Part shown: positions 9,869 through 18,690 of the stretch, one piece after another
How the letters are laid out: every line of letters starts with the position of its first letter
How positions within the stretch are numbered: the first letter of the stretch is position 1
Assembly: GCF_900566075.1 (NCBI RefSeq)
Contig: NZ_UPHU01000001.1
Span: 1,550,001 to 1,614,000 of the forward strand
Origin: Mycobacterium pseudokansasii
GTDB taxonomy: Bacteria > Actinomycetota > Actinomycetes > Mycobacteriales > Mycobacteriaceae
Reading direction: 5' to 3'
DNA length: 64,000 nucleotides
Translations under genes and position numbers: made by a program
Notes under the pieces: model-generated
What the model was told of the DNA's origin: nothing
What the model saw: the letters and a program-made list of their open reading frames with translations, nothing else
The model's database searches: none

Positions 9869-11129
9869 AGTCGAATTGCGCTGGCGCGCCTCACCGTTGA
9901 CGCTGGCGATCGCTACCGGTGCGGCAGCGGCGCTGGCGGCTGCCGTCATCGGCGGTCGGTGGCAGCTGATCGCGTTCGCGGCGCCGCTGCTCGGCGTGCT
10001 GTGCTCTATCTACTGGCAGCGACCGGCCCCGGCCGTCCAGGTGCACGGCGAGCCGGATTCGCAGCGCTGCTTCGAGAATGAGCAGGCACACGTCAAGGTT
10101 TGGGCCACAACGGATTCCACCGCGCAATCCGTGTCGGGGCTGGTCGACGTCACGGTCTCGACGCCTACCGGTATGCAGCTCGATGTTGTCGAATCAGATT
10201 GCCGCCCAGCCAGAATAGTTGCCGTGTCGGCCCCGCGGTGGGGGCGCTATCCCATCCGGGCCCGGGTCGACGTGGTCGCGCGCGGAGGTTTGCTGACTGG
10301 GACGGGAACCGTCGACGCAGCCGAAGTCGTGGTATTTCCATTGACACCGCCACAGCCCACGGCGATTCCGCAGACCGAGTTGCTCGACCGCTTGGGTGCC
10401 CACCTCACCCGGCACATCGGCCCGGGCGTGGAATACGCAGACATTCGCCCCTACGTGCCGGGTGATCAGCTGCGTGCCGTCAACTGGGCGGTAAGCGCGC
10501 GGCGCGGCCGATTGCACGTGACGCAGCGGTTGACCGACCGCGCCGCCGACGTGGTCGTGCTCATCGACACCTATCGGCAGCCGCCGGGCCCGGCGACCGA
10601 GGCCACCGAACGAATCGCGCGTGGCGCCGCTCAGGTAGTACAGACCGCACTGCGCAACGGTGACCGCGCCGGGATCGTCGCGCTGGGCGGCAATCGCCCC
10701 CGGTGGCTGGGCGCCGACATCGGCCAGCGCCAGTTCTATCGAGTGCTCGATACCGTGCTGGGCACCGGCGACGGGTTCGAGAGGACTACCGGGACATTGG
10801 CGCCGCGTGCTGCCGTCCCGGCGGGGGCGATTGTCATCGCGTTCTCCACCCTGCTCGACACCGAATTCGCGCTGGCGCTGATTGACTTGCGCAAACGCGG
10901 CCATGTGGTGGTTGCCGTCGACGTTCTCGACGGCTCTCCGTTCGAGGGCGAGCAGGATCCACTGGTGGTGCGGCTGTGGGCGCTGCAGCGCTCCGCGATG
11001 TATCGCGACATGGCCACCGTCGGTGTCGACGTGCTGTCGTGGCAGGGGGATCGTCCGTTGGAGCAGTCGCTGAGCACCTTGCCGGATCGCCGTCGTCGGG
11101 GGCGCGGACAGCTGGCGGGAAGGCACTGA
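9852..11129 (+). CDS. DUF58 / von Willebrand-A-like protein, Rv3163c homologue
   Basis: 425 aa from ATG 9852 (GGGA just upstream). GTG 9843 in the same frame has no ribosome site. Two N-terminal hydrophobic segments span about residues 14-55. The DUF58 signature is GPGVEYADIRPYVPGDQLR followed by VNWAVSARRGRLHV. A vWA-like region starts at VVVLIDTY. DUF58 proteins are the usual partners of MoxR ATPases, so this is likely the membrane-anchored target or scaffold of MoxR3. It ends one base before the next start. Confidence 0.88.
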   Translation: MIQTREVELRWRASPLTLAIATGAAAALAAAVIGGRWQLIAFAAPLLGVLCSIYWQRPAPAVQVHGEPDSQRCFENEQAHVKVWATTDSTAQSVSGLVDVTVSTPTGMQLDVVESDCRPARIVAVSAPRWGRYPIRARVDVVARGGLLTGTGTVDAAEVVVFPLTPPQPTAIPQTELLDRLGAHLTRHIGPGVEYADIRPYVPGDQLRAVNWAVSARRGRLHVTQRLTDRAADVVVLIDTYRQPPGPATEATERIARGAAQVVQTALRNGDRAGIVALGGNRPRWLGADIGQRQFYRVLDTVLGTGDGFERTTGTLAPRAAVPAGAIVIAFSTLLDTEFALALIDLRKRGHVVVAVDVLDGSPFEGEQDPLVVRLWALQRSAMYRDMATVGVDVLSWQGDRPLEQSLSTLPDRRRRGRGQLAGRH

Positions 11130-11130
11130 C

Positions 11131-11589
11131 ATGGGCGTTTCTGCTGGTCAGGTCGGCCAGGTCAGTCGGGTCGGGTCCTCGTTGTTCGGTCTGCTGATGG
11201 TGGCATCCGCCGTCGTCGGCTCGCACGGGCCGGCCGTTGCCGCCGGAATTGCGGCCGCTCTTGCCGTGGCGGCGGGGATCGCGTTCCGGCCGGCGGCAAC
11301 GATTGCTGTGCTGCTCTCGGTGTCGGTGCTGGTGATGTCGGACCCGTCGCAGGGGCTTGCCGCATTGTCGGGGTTGTGCGCAGCCGCCTACCTGGTGTGC
11401 CGGCATGCCGTCGGCACCGCCATCGGCCTCGTAGTAGGCAGTGTGCCGACGACCGTGTCCGCGGCCGGATTCGCCTTCGCCGGATTGGTCGCGACGTCAT
11501 TCCCGCTGCAGGTGCCGTGGCTGCCGTTGGTGGCACCGGTGGCGGTGGTGGCCATCTACGTGCTGGCCACCCGCCCGTTCATGGGCTAA
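11131..11589 (+). CDS. Small integral membrane protein, Rv3162c homologue
   Basis: 152 aa, almost entirely hydrophobic, with about four or five predicted transmembrane segments (for example LLMVASAVVGSHGPAVAAGI, IAVLLSVSVLVM, AIGLVVGSVP, LPLVAPVAVVAIYVLA). It starts one base after the DUF58 gene stop and is the last gene of the MoxR3 cluster. No catalytic motif. Function unknown. Confidence 0.8.
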   Translation: MGVSAGQVGQVSRVGSSLFGLLMVASAVVGSHGPAVAAGIAAALAVAAGIAFRPAATIAVLLSVSVLVMSDPSQGLAALSGLCAAAYLVCRHAVGTAIGLVVGSVPTTVSAAGFAFAGLVATSFPLQVPWLPLVAPVAVVAIYVLATRPFMG

Positions 11590-11606
11590 GCGTGAACCCG
11601 GTCGAG

Positions 11607-11621
11607 GTTGCTGTCAGCAAC
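11607..11621. promoter_or_regulatory. Perfect dyad GTTGCTG-T-CAGCAAC after the MoxR3 cluster
   Basis: A 7-bp perfect inverted repeat around a single base, 17 bp after the Rv3162c homologue stop and about 160 bp before the PPE start. It could be an operator for the PPE gene or a short hairpin (5-bp stem, 5-nt loop). There is no T-run, so it is not a convincing intrinsic terminator. Confidence 0.3.
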
Positions 11622-11781
11622 AATGTTCAACGAGTTTGACGGAACTCCCACATTCAGGCGGCGATTTTCCTAAAGTCTGCGATAACCGGTGTAGTGCTGT
11701 GGACGGTCGCCCGAAGCTCAAGCGTCCGTTGCGCGGCCCGGGGAGGAATGCGGTGTGGCGACCGGACGAAAGGACTAGCTG

Positions 11782-13689
11782 ATGAACTTCTTTGTCTTGC
11801 CCCCAGAGATCAATTCGCTGCGCATGTTCACCGGTGCGGGATCTGCGCCGATGCTGCAGGCGGCGGCAGCCTGGGACGGGTTGGCTGAGGAGCTGGGCAC
11901 GGCGGCGCAGTCGTTCACGTCGGTGACCTCGGGCCTGACTGGCCAGGCCTGGCAGGGCGCCGCCGCCGCGGCCATGGCCGCCGCGGCGGCACCATACGCG
12001 GGATTCTTGGAGGCGGCCTCGGCACGGGCGGTGGGAGCATCGGCGTCTGCCAAGGCGGTGGCGAGTGCGTTCGAGGCAGCGCGGTCGGCCATGGTTCATC
12101 CGCTCGAGGTGGCCGCGAACCGGAATGCCTTCGTGAAGCTGGTCCTTTCCAATGTGTTCGGGCAGAACGCGCCGTTGATCGCGGCTGCTGAGGGTATCTA
12201 CGAGGAGATGTGGGCCGCGGATGTGTCCGCGATGGTCGGCTATCACGGTGGGGCGGCGACGGCAGCATCGGCGTTGCAGTCGTGGCAACAGGCGTTGTCC
12301 GGGTTGCCGGGCCTGGGTCAGGCGGCGGCATCGGCCGTCGGTGCGGCGGCCGCGTCACCGGCCGCGGCACCCTTTGGGATTGTGTTGTCCAACAGCGGTC
12401 TTGGAAACACCGGCGACTGGAACGTCGGTGGCGGCAATATCGGCTCGTTCAACCTGGGCAACGGGAACTTCGGCAGCCTGAACTCAGGCGGCGGAAACAT
12501 CGGCAACCTCAACTCGGGTGGTGGCAACTTCGGCTTTGCCAACTTCGGCAGCGGAAACACGGGCAACACCAATTTCGGCTGGGGCAACCGGGGCAATCTC
12601 AACTTCGGCAGCGGAAACTTCTTCGGTAATGGGAACTTCGGCTTCGGAAATTCCTTCAGCAGCGGAAACCTGGGCAGTGGCAACACCTTTAACCCGTTCG
12701 ATTTCAGTAACGGCAACAACTTCGGGGATGCGAACCAGGGCGCATTCAACATAGGTAGCGCCAACATCGGCTCCTCCAACATCGGCTTCGCGAACATCGG
12801 CGACAACAACTTCGGTTTCGGCAACAACGGCAACAACAACATCGGCTTCGGCCTCACCGGCGACAACCAGGTCGGCATCGGCATGTTGAACGCGGGCCTC
12901 AACAACATGGGCTTCGGGAACTCGGGCAACAACAACATCGGCTTCTTCAACTCCGGTGAGGGGAATTTCGGGATCTTCAACTCGGGGACCGGCAACTTCG
13001 GCTTCGCCAACTCCGGCGACACCAACTCGGGCTTCTGGAACTCCGGCAACACCAACACCGGCTTCGGCAACGGTGGCTCCATCAACTTTGGTTTCGGCAA
13101 TGGCGGCTTCACCAACATGGGCTTCGGAAATTCGGGCGATGCAAACCTGGGCTTGGGTAACGCGGGTCAGGACAACACCGGCGGCTTCAATGCCGGCGGC
13201 TCAGCCTTCCCGGGCCAGGGCCTGAATACCGGCTTCTTCAACTCGGGCAGCCTGAATACCGGCTTCGGCAATGCGGGTGACGTCAATACCGGCCTGTTCA
13301 ACTCGGGCGATCTCAACACCAGCGTCGGTAGCGCGCTCACCCCCGCCGGCGCGACGTCGTCGGGCTTCGGTAACACCGGTACCAACGTGTCGGGCTTCTT
13401 CAACAACGGCAACGACACCTCCGGCTTCCAGAACCGCGGTGACTCCGGCTCCGGCTTCCAGAACACCGGTGACGGCCAGACGGGCCTGTTCAACTCGGGT
13501 AACAACAACACCGGAATCGGCAATTCGGGCAGCTTCGTTTACGGCATCGGTAACACGGCCACGCTTGGCTTCAGCTCGGGTCTCTTCCACTCGGGACTTG
13601 GCAGCTCCGGTGTCGGGAACTCCGGTGACGGCAGTGCGGGCCTGTTCAACCAGGGCGACAACCAGGCGGGGATCCTCGGTCAGCCCTAA
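11782..13689 (+). CDS. PPE family protein, MPTR subfamily (PPE53-like position)
   Basis: 635 aa. The N-terminal PPE domain (about 1-180) begins [16 protein letters not shown] with PPE at residues 7-9 and the W-x-G turn in AWQGAAAA. From about residue 205 to the end it is MPTR: dozens of N-x-G-x-G-N-x-G pentapeptide-type repeats (for example [15 protein letters not shown]). PPE domains pair with PE proteins and are secreted by ESX systems, mostly ESX-5. The ribosome site AAAGGA lies about 8 nt before the ATG. No PE partner is adjacent. Its place beside the MoxR3 cluster and nuo suggests equivalence with PPE53 (Rv3159c). Confidence 0.93.
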   Translation: MNFFVLPPEINSLRMFTGAGSAPMLQAAAAWDGLAEELGTAAQSFTSVTSGLTGQAWQGAAAAAMAAAAAPYAGFLEAASARAVGASASAKAVASAFEAARSAMVHPLEVAANRNAFVKLVLSNVFGQNAPLIAAAEGIYEEMWAADVSAMVGYHGGAATAASALQSWQQALSGLPGLGQAAASAVGAAAASPAAAPFGIVLSNSGLGNTGDWNVGGGNIGSFNLGNGNFGSLNSGGGNIGNLNSGGGNFGFANFGSGNTGNTNFGWGNRGNLNFGSGNFFGNGNFGFGNSFSSGNLGSGNTFNPFDFSNGNNFGDANQGAFNIGSANIGSSNIGFANIGDNNFGFGNNGNNNIGFGLTGDNQVGIGMLNAGLNNMGFGNSGNNNIGFFNSGEGNFGIFNSGTGNFGFANSGDTNSGFWNSGNTNTGFGNGGSINFGFGNGGFTNMGFGNSGDANLGLGNAGQDNTGGFNAGGSAFPGQGLNTGFFNSGSLNTGFGNAGDVNTGLFNSGDLNTSVGSALTPAGATSSGFGNTGTNVSGFFNNGNDTSGFQNRGDSGSGFQNTGDGQTGLFNSGNNNTGIGNSGSFVYGIGNTATLGFSSGLFHSGLGSSGVGNSGDGSAGLFNQGDNQAGILGQP

Positions 13690-14054
13690 CGGAACGGGTA
13701 TCCGCTTTTCGTTGCATCCGCTGGCGCCGCCGCGGCCTGCGTCGGCGTCCTACCGTGCGCCGATCGGTCGAGTGCGGACCGAAACATGAAAGCCTTTGTG
13801 GCGCACACCTAACACGCGTTGACGGCGGCTGCGCGGCGCGACATTGCGCTGGTTGGCCAGCCGGGTGCCGAGGCGCGGAATCGGCCCTAGATCACGTCGA
13901 TGATCGTCGGCGGCACGGCGGCTCACTCGCAACGGTCTGAACCTTCGTCCCGCGCAGTAGGGTCTGAAGGCCCTACTGGGCGTGATGGGTTCGCGCGATG
14001 CTCGGTTTTCGCCGATCGGCCGATGCTGGCCGGGGCTCAGAAGGGACGGATGCG
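13690..14054. other. Intergenic gap between the two PPE-MPTR genes
   Basis: 365 bp without a supportable gene. The only notable structure is a perfect 8-bp inverted repeat at 13955-13978, listed separately. The last 15 bases carry the AAGGGA ribosome site of the second PPE gene. Confidence 0.6.
13955..13978. promoter_or_regulatory. Perfect 8-bp stem-loop upstream of PPE gene
   Basis: CAGTAGGG and CCCTACTG flank an 8-nt loop (TCTGAAGG), about 77 bp before the PPE start at 14055. It has no T-run. It could be a leader hairpin, an operator or a weak terminator. Confidence 0.4.
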
Positions 14055-15776
14055 ATGAATTTTTCAGTCTTGCCTCCGGAGATCAATTCGTTGGGGATGT
14101 TTTCTGGTGCCGGTTCGGCCCCGATGTTGCAGACCGCGACGGCCCGGGATGGTTTGTCTGCTGAGTTGGGCTCTGCTGCGTCGTCGTTTTCGTCGGTGAC
14201 GTTCGGGTTGGCGGGTCAGGTGTGGCAGGATCCGGCGGCGCAGGCGATGGCGGCGGCCGCGACTCCCTATGCGGGTTGGCTCAATGTCGCTGCGGCGCGG
14301 GCTGCGGGAGCGGCGGCTCAAGCCAACGCGGTGGCCAGTGTGTTCGAGGCCGCGCGGACGGCGATGGTGCGGCCGGTGGTGGTGGCCAACCGCAATCAGT
14401 TCGTGCAGTTGGTGATGTCGAATCTGTTGGGGCAGAACGTGCCGGCGATTGCGGCGGCCGAGGCCGAGTATGAGGGGATGTGGGCGTCGGCGGTGGCCAC
14501 GATGGCCGGATACCACAGCGGGGTGTCGGTGATCGCCGGGCAGTTGGCGTCATGGCGGGGTGCGCTACAAGGTGTGGCGGGCCGAGTGGCCGGTGCGGTG
14601 TCGGTCGGCTCGATCGGGGCTGTCGCGGCGGCGGTCGGCTCGACGGTGGCGGCCAGTCCGGTGGCGGCTGCCGCGGCGTCGATCTTGCCGGCGATCAATA
14701 CCGGCTTCGGCAACACCGGCGCCTGGAATGTGGGCATCGGAAACATCGGCAACTACAACCTGGGCAACGGAAATTTCGGCAGCCTCAACCTCGGTAACGG
14801 AAATCGCGGCGATCTCAACTTCGGCAGCGGCAATACCGGACCCGTCGACGGCAACAGAAACTTCGGCTTCGGAAACTGGGGCCACGCAAACCTGGGAAGC
14901 GGAAACCACTCCAGCAACAACTTCGGCTTCGGAAACTGGGGACCCATGAACGTGGGATCCGGCAACCACGGCTCCTACAACGTCGGCTTCGGCAACTTCG
15001 GTAGCAAGAACCTCGGCTTCGGGAACCATGGCAACAACAACAACAACAACAACATCGGCTTCGGGCTCACCGGCAACAACCAGGTCGGCATCGGCGGGCT
15101 GAACTCGGGCACCGGAAACATCGGTCTCGGGAACTCGGGCAACAACAACATCGGGTTCTTCAACTCCGGCGACAACAACGTCGGCTTCTTCAACTCGGGC
15201 AACGGCAATTTCGGATTTACGAACTCCGGCAATATCAACACGGGTTTCTGGAATACCGGCAATTGGAACACCGGCGCCGGCAACGGGGGCAACCTCGATT
15301 TCGGCTTCGGCAATGGGGGCATCATGGACGTGGGCTTAGGCAACGCCGGCTCCGACAACATGGGCTTCTTCAACTCGGGCGATTTCAACACCGGCGACTT
15401 CAACTCGGGCGGCGGCACCTTCCCCACACCGGGCGGAAACACCGGCTCCTTCAACTCGAGCGCGAACAACACCGGCTTCTTCAATTCGGGTGCCACCAAC
15501 ACCGGCCTGTTCAACGCCGGCAGCGTGAATACGGGCCTTGGCAGCTCAATTGACCAGCCCGGTTCGGTGTCGGGCTTCAACAACACCCGCACCGACGTCT
15601 CGGGTTTCAACAACACCGGCCCCGCCACCTCCGGCCTCCAGAACACGAACACGGGCCTCGGCTTGAATTCGGGCATCGGCAACTCGGGCGACGGCGGCGC
15701 GGGCTGGTTCAACTCGGGCACGCTCAACTCGGGTGGCTTCAACACCGGCGACAGCCAGTCCGGGTTCTTCCGCTAA
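14055..15776 (+). CDS. PPE family protein, MPTR subfamily
   Basis: 573 aa from ATG 14055 (ribosome site AAGGGA 8 nt upstream). The frame is open further 5', but [16 protein letters not shown] is the canonical PPE start. PPE domain 1-180 with W-x-D ([10 protein letters not shown]), then an Ala-rich linker, then MPTR repeats from about residue 215 to the C-terminus ([31 protein letters not shown]). A short poly-Asn run occurs in [15 protein letters not shown]. It is similar enough to the PPE at 11782 to suggest local duplication. Probably an ESX-secreted surface protein. Confidence 0.93.
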   Translation: MNFSVLPPEINSLGMFSGAGSAPMLQTATARDGLSAELGSAASSFSSVTFGLAGQVWQDPAAQAMAAAATPYAGWLNVAAARAAGAAAQANAVASVFEAARTAMVRPVVVANRNQFVQLVMSNLLGQNVPAIAAAEAEYEGMWASAVATMAGYHSGVSVIAGQLASWRGALQGVAGRVAGAVSVGSIGAVAAAVGSTVAASPVAAAAASILPAINTGFGNTGAWNVGIGNIGNYNLGNGNFGSLNLGNGNRGDLNFGSGNTGPVDGNRNFGFGNWGHANLGSGNHSSNNFGFGNWGPMNVGSGNHGSYNVGFGNFGSKNLGFGNHGNNNNNNNIGFGLTGNNQVGIGGLNSGTGNIGLGNSGNNNIGFFNSGDNNVGFFNSGNGNFGFTNSGNINTGFWNTGNWNTGAGNGGNLDFGFGNGGIMDVGLGNAGSDNMGFFNSGDFNTGDFNSGGGTFPTPGGNTGSFNSSANNTGFFNSGATNTGLFNAGSVNTGLGSSIDQPGSVSGFNNTRTDVSGFNNTGPATSGLQNTNTGLGLNSGIGNSGDGGAGWFNSGTLNSGGFNTGDSQSGFFR

Positions 15777-15906
15777 GCACGGTGACGATCCGGCGATCTG
15801 GCTCAGTGCGACGACTGTGCGGCGTGCTCAGCCAGGTTCCGGACCGGCTGACAAGCCCGCTGCGACGCGACGCCGGGCGCATGGGCGCGGCATATCGAAC
15901 TATGTC

Positions 15907-15935
15907 AGCTAGACAAGCTAGCGTATCTAGCTAGA
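15907..15935. promoter_or_regulatory. Candidate VapBC autoregulatory operator
   Basis: AGCTAGA (15907-15913) is inverted as TCTAGCT (15926-15932), and AGCTAGA recurs overlapping at 15929-15935; a GCTAGC palindrome lies between the arms. The cluster is 29-57 bp upstream of the antitoxin start, where antitoxin/toxin complexes normally bind to repress their own operon. Confidence 0.5.
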
Positions 15936-15963
15936 TAGCCTCACAGCGTTTAGTGTGGCTCAC

Positions 15964-16200
15964 ATGGAGATCGTGACGAGCACCGAGGCAAAGAATCGGC
16001 TCAATGCTCTGTTAGCCGAAGTTCAGCGCACCGGCGCCTCGATCACCATTACCAGTTACGGTCGACCTGTCGCCATGCTTGTCCCTATCCAGCCGGTGCC
16101 GCGGCGGTTTGGTCAGTTCCCAAATCTGGTGGTACCCGACGACTTTGACGATCCGCTGCCTGAGTCGGAGCTTGCCAACTGGGAAGAGAACGAGTCGTGA
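15964..16200 (+). CDS. vapB: Phd/YefM-type antitoxin, VapB-like
   Basis: 78 aa from ATG 15964 (a GTG three codons upstream is also possible). The N-terminus EIVTSTEAKNRLNALLAEVQRTG and the strand ITSYGRPVAMLVP are typical of the Phd/MazE-like DNA-binding half of antitoxins. The acidic C-terminal tail (DDFDDPLPESELANWEENES) fits a disordered toxin-neutralising segment. Its stop overlaps the toxin start by 4 nt (GTGA). Confidence 0.88.
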   Translation: MEIVTSTEAKNRLNALLAEVQRTGASITITSYGRPVAMLVPIQPVPRRFGQFPNLVVPDDFDDPLPESELANWEENES

Positions 16201-16586
16201 ACGTATTACTCGACACGCACACGTTCGTCTGGCTGGTCAGCACGCCATCGAAGCTGGACGCCGACGCGCTGAAGGTGTTGTCTCGCTCTGATACCAATCT
16301 CTGGGTTACGGCCGGTTCGGCGTGGGAGATCGGCGTCAAGACACGCCTCGGTCGGCTCGACGGCGACGCGCTTCTGTCCACGTGGAGTGAGGTCGTTGCG
16401 GACATGAGCGCTTCCGAGTTGGCTATTGATTCACAAGATGCCATCTTGGCAGCGCGACTGCCCTGGGAGCATAGGGATCCCTTCGACCGCGTCGTCGTCG
16501 CGCAAGCCCTGAGGCGCAACCTCACGATCGCGACCCGTGACGCCCGCATCCTGCACGCCGCCCTCACTCCGACCATGAAGGTCTGA
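16197..16586 (+). CDS. vapC: PIN-domain ribonuclease toxin, VapC-like
   Basis: 129 aa. PIN-domain acidic residues are in place: Asp6 (LLDTHTFVW), Glu44 (SAWEIG), Asp94/Asp97 (DPFDRVVVAQA) and Asp115 (TRDARI). The expected activity is Mg-dependent RNA cleavage restrained by the adjacent antitoxin. It starts at a GTG overlapping the antitoxin stop. The pair sits between PPE sequences and looks like an accessory insertion. Confidence 0.9.
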   Translation: MNVLLDTHTFVWLVSTPSKLDADALKVLSRSDTNLWVTAGSAWEIGVKTRLGRLDGDALLSTWSEVVADMSASELAIDSQDAILAARLPWEHRDPFDRVVVAQALRRNLTIATRDARILHAALTPTMKV

Positions 16587-16620
16587 AGTCAGTTCAGCGT
16601 CCGTCGCGCAGGCTACTTCT

Positions 16621-16800
16621 GGCGGCCAATCGCAACCAGTTCGTGCAGTGGGTGATGTCGAACTTGTTCGGGCAGACGGCGGCCGCGATCGCGACTCCGA
16701 GGCTCAGACGACAGAATGTAGGCCTTAGCCATGGCCACGGACAGCCAGAATCATGGCCGGCTGTCACGTCGGCATGTCAGTGATCGCTGGCCCAACGGGC
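16621..16800 (+). pseudogene. Decayed PPE gene fragment
   Basis: Translating 16622 onward gives [18 protein letters not shown], which matches the conserved PPE-domain segment [18 protein letters not shown] of the gene at 14055 (its residues about 110-128). About 100 bp later, bases around 16753-16790 match the later segment encoding [13 protein letters not shown] at DNA level, but in a disrupted frame. The N-terminal PPE start and all repeats are missing. A relic of an additional PPE copy. Confidence 0.75.
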
Positions 16801-16875
16801 TGTCCGCTGGGCAGCAGCTGTGCGGCTACCCCGGCTTCGGCTAAAAGTATTGGCTGAGAGTGGTTGTCAGCACTC

Positions 16876-18435
16876 TTATGGCGCGCTGGGAACGCCGCTT
16901 GGAAAGCGTCGCACACCAAGGGCCAGCGCGGCGGAGAGCAACACCGCAGCGCCGGCAACCGCGAGTTGGACGCCGCGAATGAACTCTTTGTCCGCGACGC
17001 GCACGATCGTCTGCTCCTGCTGTGACGTCGTCGGGTTTCCGGGCCCGATTTCAGCGGCATGAGCACGCGGATTCGCGCCGTCGACCACCGAAGAAAGGAC
17101 CGATGCGCGCTCAGCGGGATCACTGATCACGTCATCCAGTCGCTCCGGCAGAGCGACGCTGAGCCAACCCGCGAGGATCGAACCAAGCAAGGCGACACCG
17201 AAAATGCTGCCCAGTGACCGCTGCAGATTGATCAGTCCGGCAGCCATACCGGCTCGATGATCATCGACCTGGGTCATTGCGATATGCAACAGCGGGGTGG
17301 CGCACCCGCCGGCCCCCGCTCCGAACAGCGCCAGGCCGGTAACCACCACTGGCATCACGCGACCGATAGCGATCCCGAAGAGCGCCAGGCCGACGATCAT
17401 TGCCGCCAGACAAATCAGCACCGGCAGCCGGGGGCCCCAGCTTTCCACCGCCCGCCCCGCCAACAGGCTCGCAATTCCAAACCCCACCGGAACCGGCAAC
17501 ATCAACAGACCCGCATGCAGCGGAGTGAAGCCGCGCACGTTCTGGAAATGCTGGGTGATAACCATCAACGTCCCGAAATAACAGGACATCACCACGAAGT
17601 AGACCACCAGCGCCGACCGGTACACCGGGTGGGTAAACAACTGAAGATCAATCAGCGGAAACACAGCGCGACGCTCGTGCTGGACGAAAAACCACAGGAG
17701 CACGATCGCAACCGACAGCAATATGACCATTAGTCCGGGCTGTCGGTCCGCCCTCGGCGCCTCGATGATCGCGTATGCGAGCAGGGCGACCGCGGGGGCA
17801 AATATCAGCTGTCCCGGCCAGTCCAGCTGGGTCGGATCGGGATCCTTGGACTCGGTCACGCTCAGGCGGGTCAGCAACCAGACGGCCACTCCCAGCGGCA
17901 CGTTCACCGCGAAGACGCTACGCCACCCCATACTCTCCACCAGGATCCCGCCCAATGCCGGGGCGGAACCCGCACCGATGCAGCCGATGGCCATCCAGCC
18001 GGCTATCGCCCGCGCTTTCATCCCCGGATCTGGGAAGGCGTGACTCAGCAACGCAAGCGAGAGCACCGAAATGAACGCCGCGCCCACGCCCTGGACAACC
18101 CGCGCCACCGTGAGTATTCCCAGGCTGACCGGTACCGCACAGACCATGGACGCGGCGGCGAATACCCCCAGCCCGATGAAGAATCCACGCCGACGCCCAT
18201 ACCGATCACCCAGCAAGGCGCAGCTCATCAGTACCGCAGCCATACCGAGGCTGTAGCCCGCGACCGCCCACTGAAGCCCCTGCTCACCCGTCTTGTAAAC
18301 GGCTTGGATGCTGGGCAACGCGACGTTCACGATGTTGATGTCCACAAACACCATGAAGATTCCGAGACCGGTCGCGACAACGGTCATCCGCTGGCGTGGT
18401 GTCATCGCATGATGTGAAACCTGTGCCGCCGTCAT
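16876..18435 (-). CDS. MFS drug-efflux type transporter, DHA2 (14-TM) family
   Basis: 519 aa from ATG 18435, with ribosome site TTGGAG 5 nt upstream; an alternative upstream start adds 24 hydrophilic residues. DHA2 hallmarks: GIFMVFVDINIVNVALPSIQ in TM1, motif A GDRYGRRRG between TM2 and TM3, and motif-C-like GWMAIGCIGAGSAPALGG. About 14 hydrophobic segments can be counted, with a hydrophilic loop before the last one. It should be a proton-coupled exporter of drugs or lipids in the plasma membrane. No regulator gene adjoins it. Confidence 0.9.
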   Translation of the reverse strand: MTAAQVSHHAMTPRQRMTVVATGLGIFMVFVDINIVNVALPSIQAVYKTGEQGLQWAVAGYSLGMAAVLMSCALLGDRYGRRRGFFIGLGVFAAASMVCAVPVSLGILTVARVVQGVGAAFISVLSLALLSHAFPDPGMKARAIAGWMAIGCIGAGSAPALGGILVESMGWRSVFAVNVPLGVAVWLLTRLSVTESKDPDPTQLDWPGQLIFAPAVALLAYAIIEAPRADRQPGLMVILLSVAIVLLWFFVQHERRAVFPLIDLQLFTHPVYRSALVVYFVVMSCYFGTLMVITQHFQNVRGFTPLHAGLLMLPVPVGFGIASLLAGRAVESWGPRLPVLICLAAMIVGLALFGIAIGRVMPVVVTGLALFGAGAGGCATPLLHIAMTQVDDHRAGMAAGLINLQRSLGSIFGVALLGSILAGWLSVALPERLDDVISDPAERASVLSSVVDGANPRAHAAEIGPGNPTTSQQEQTIVRVADKEFIRGVQLAVAGAAVLLSAALALGVRRFPSGVPSAP

Positions 18436-18690
18436 TTCACTCCAATTTTCACGATTGCCGCCGGACAGCGATTGCCCAATATTCAATATCTGTCGGTGGT
18501 CCACCAAGCGCGCCCCGCGGATAGCCCGAATTCGCCGCGGGGATATGTGCTTGTCGAAATCTATCAGCAGCCGGCGGCTAGGGGGTGCGCATGGACAAAA
18601 TCGGACGACAGCCGCAAAGGAGTGGTAGCTGTGATCGCCGCCGTCCCAGGCTCCGCTGAGCGCGGTGACTGGATCAGTACCGTGTTGGCG

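Noticed and set aside
11607..11621. Intrinsic terminator after the MoxR3 cluster
   Set aside because: The dyad is perfect but too compact and lacks a following T-run; kept only as a possible operator.
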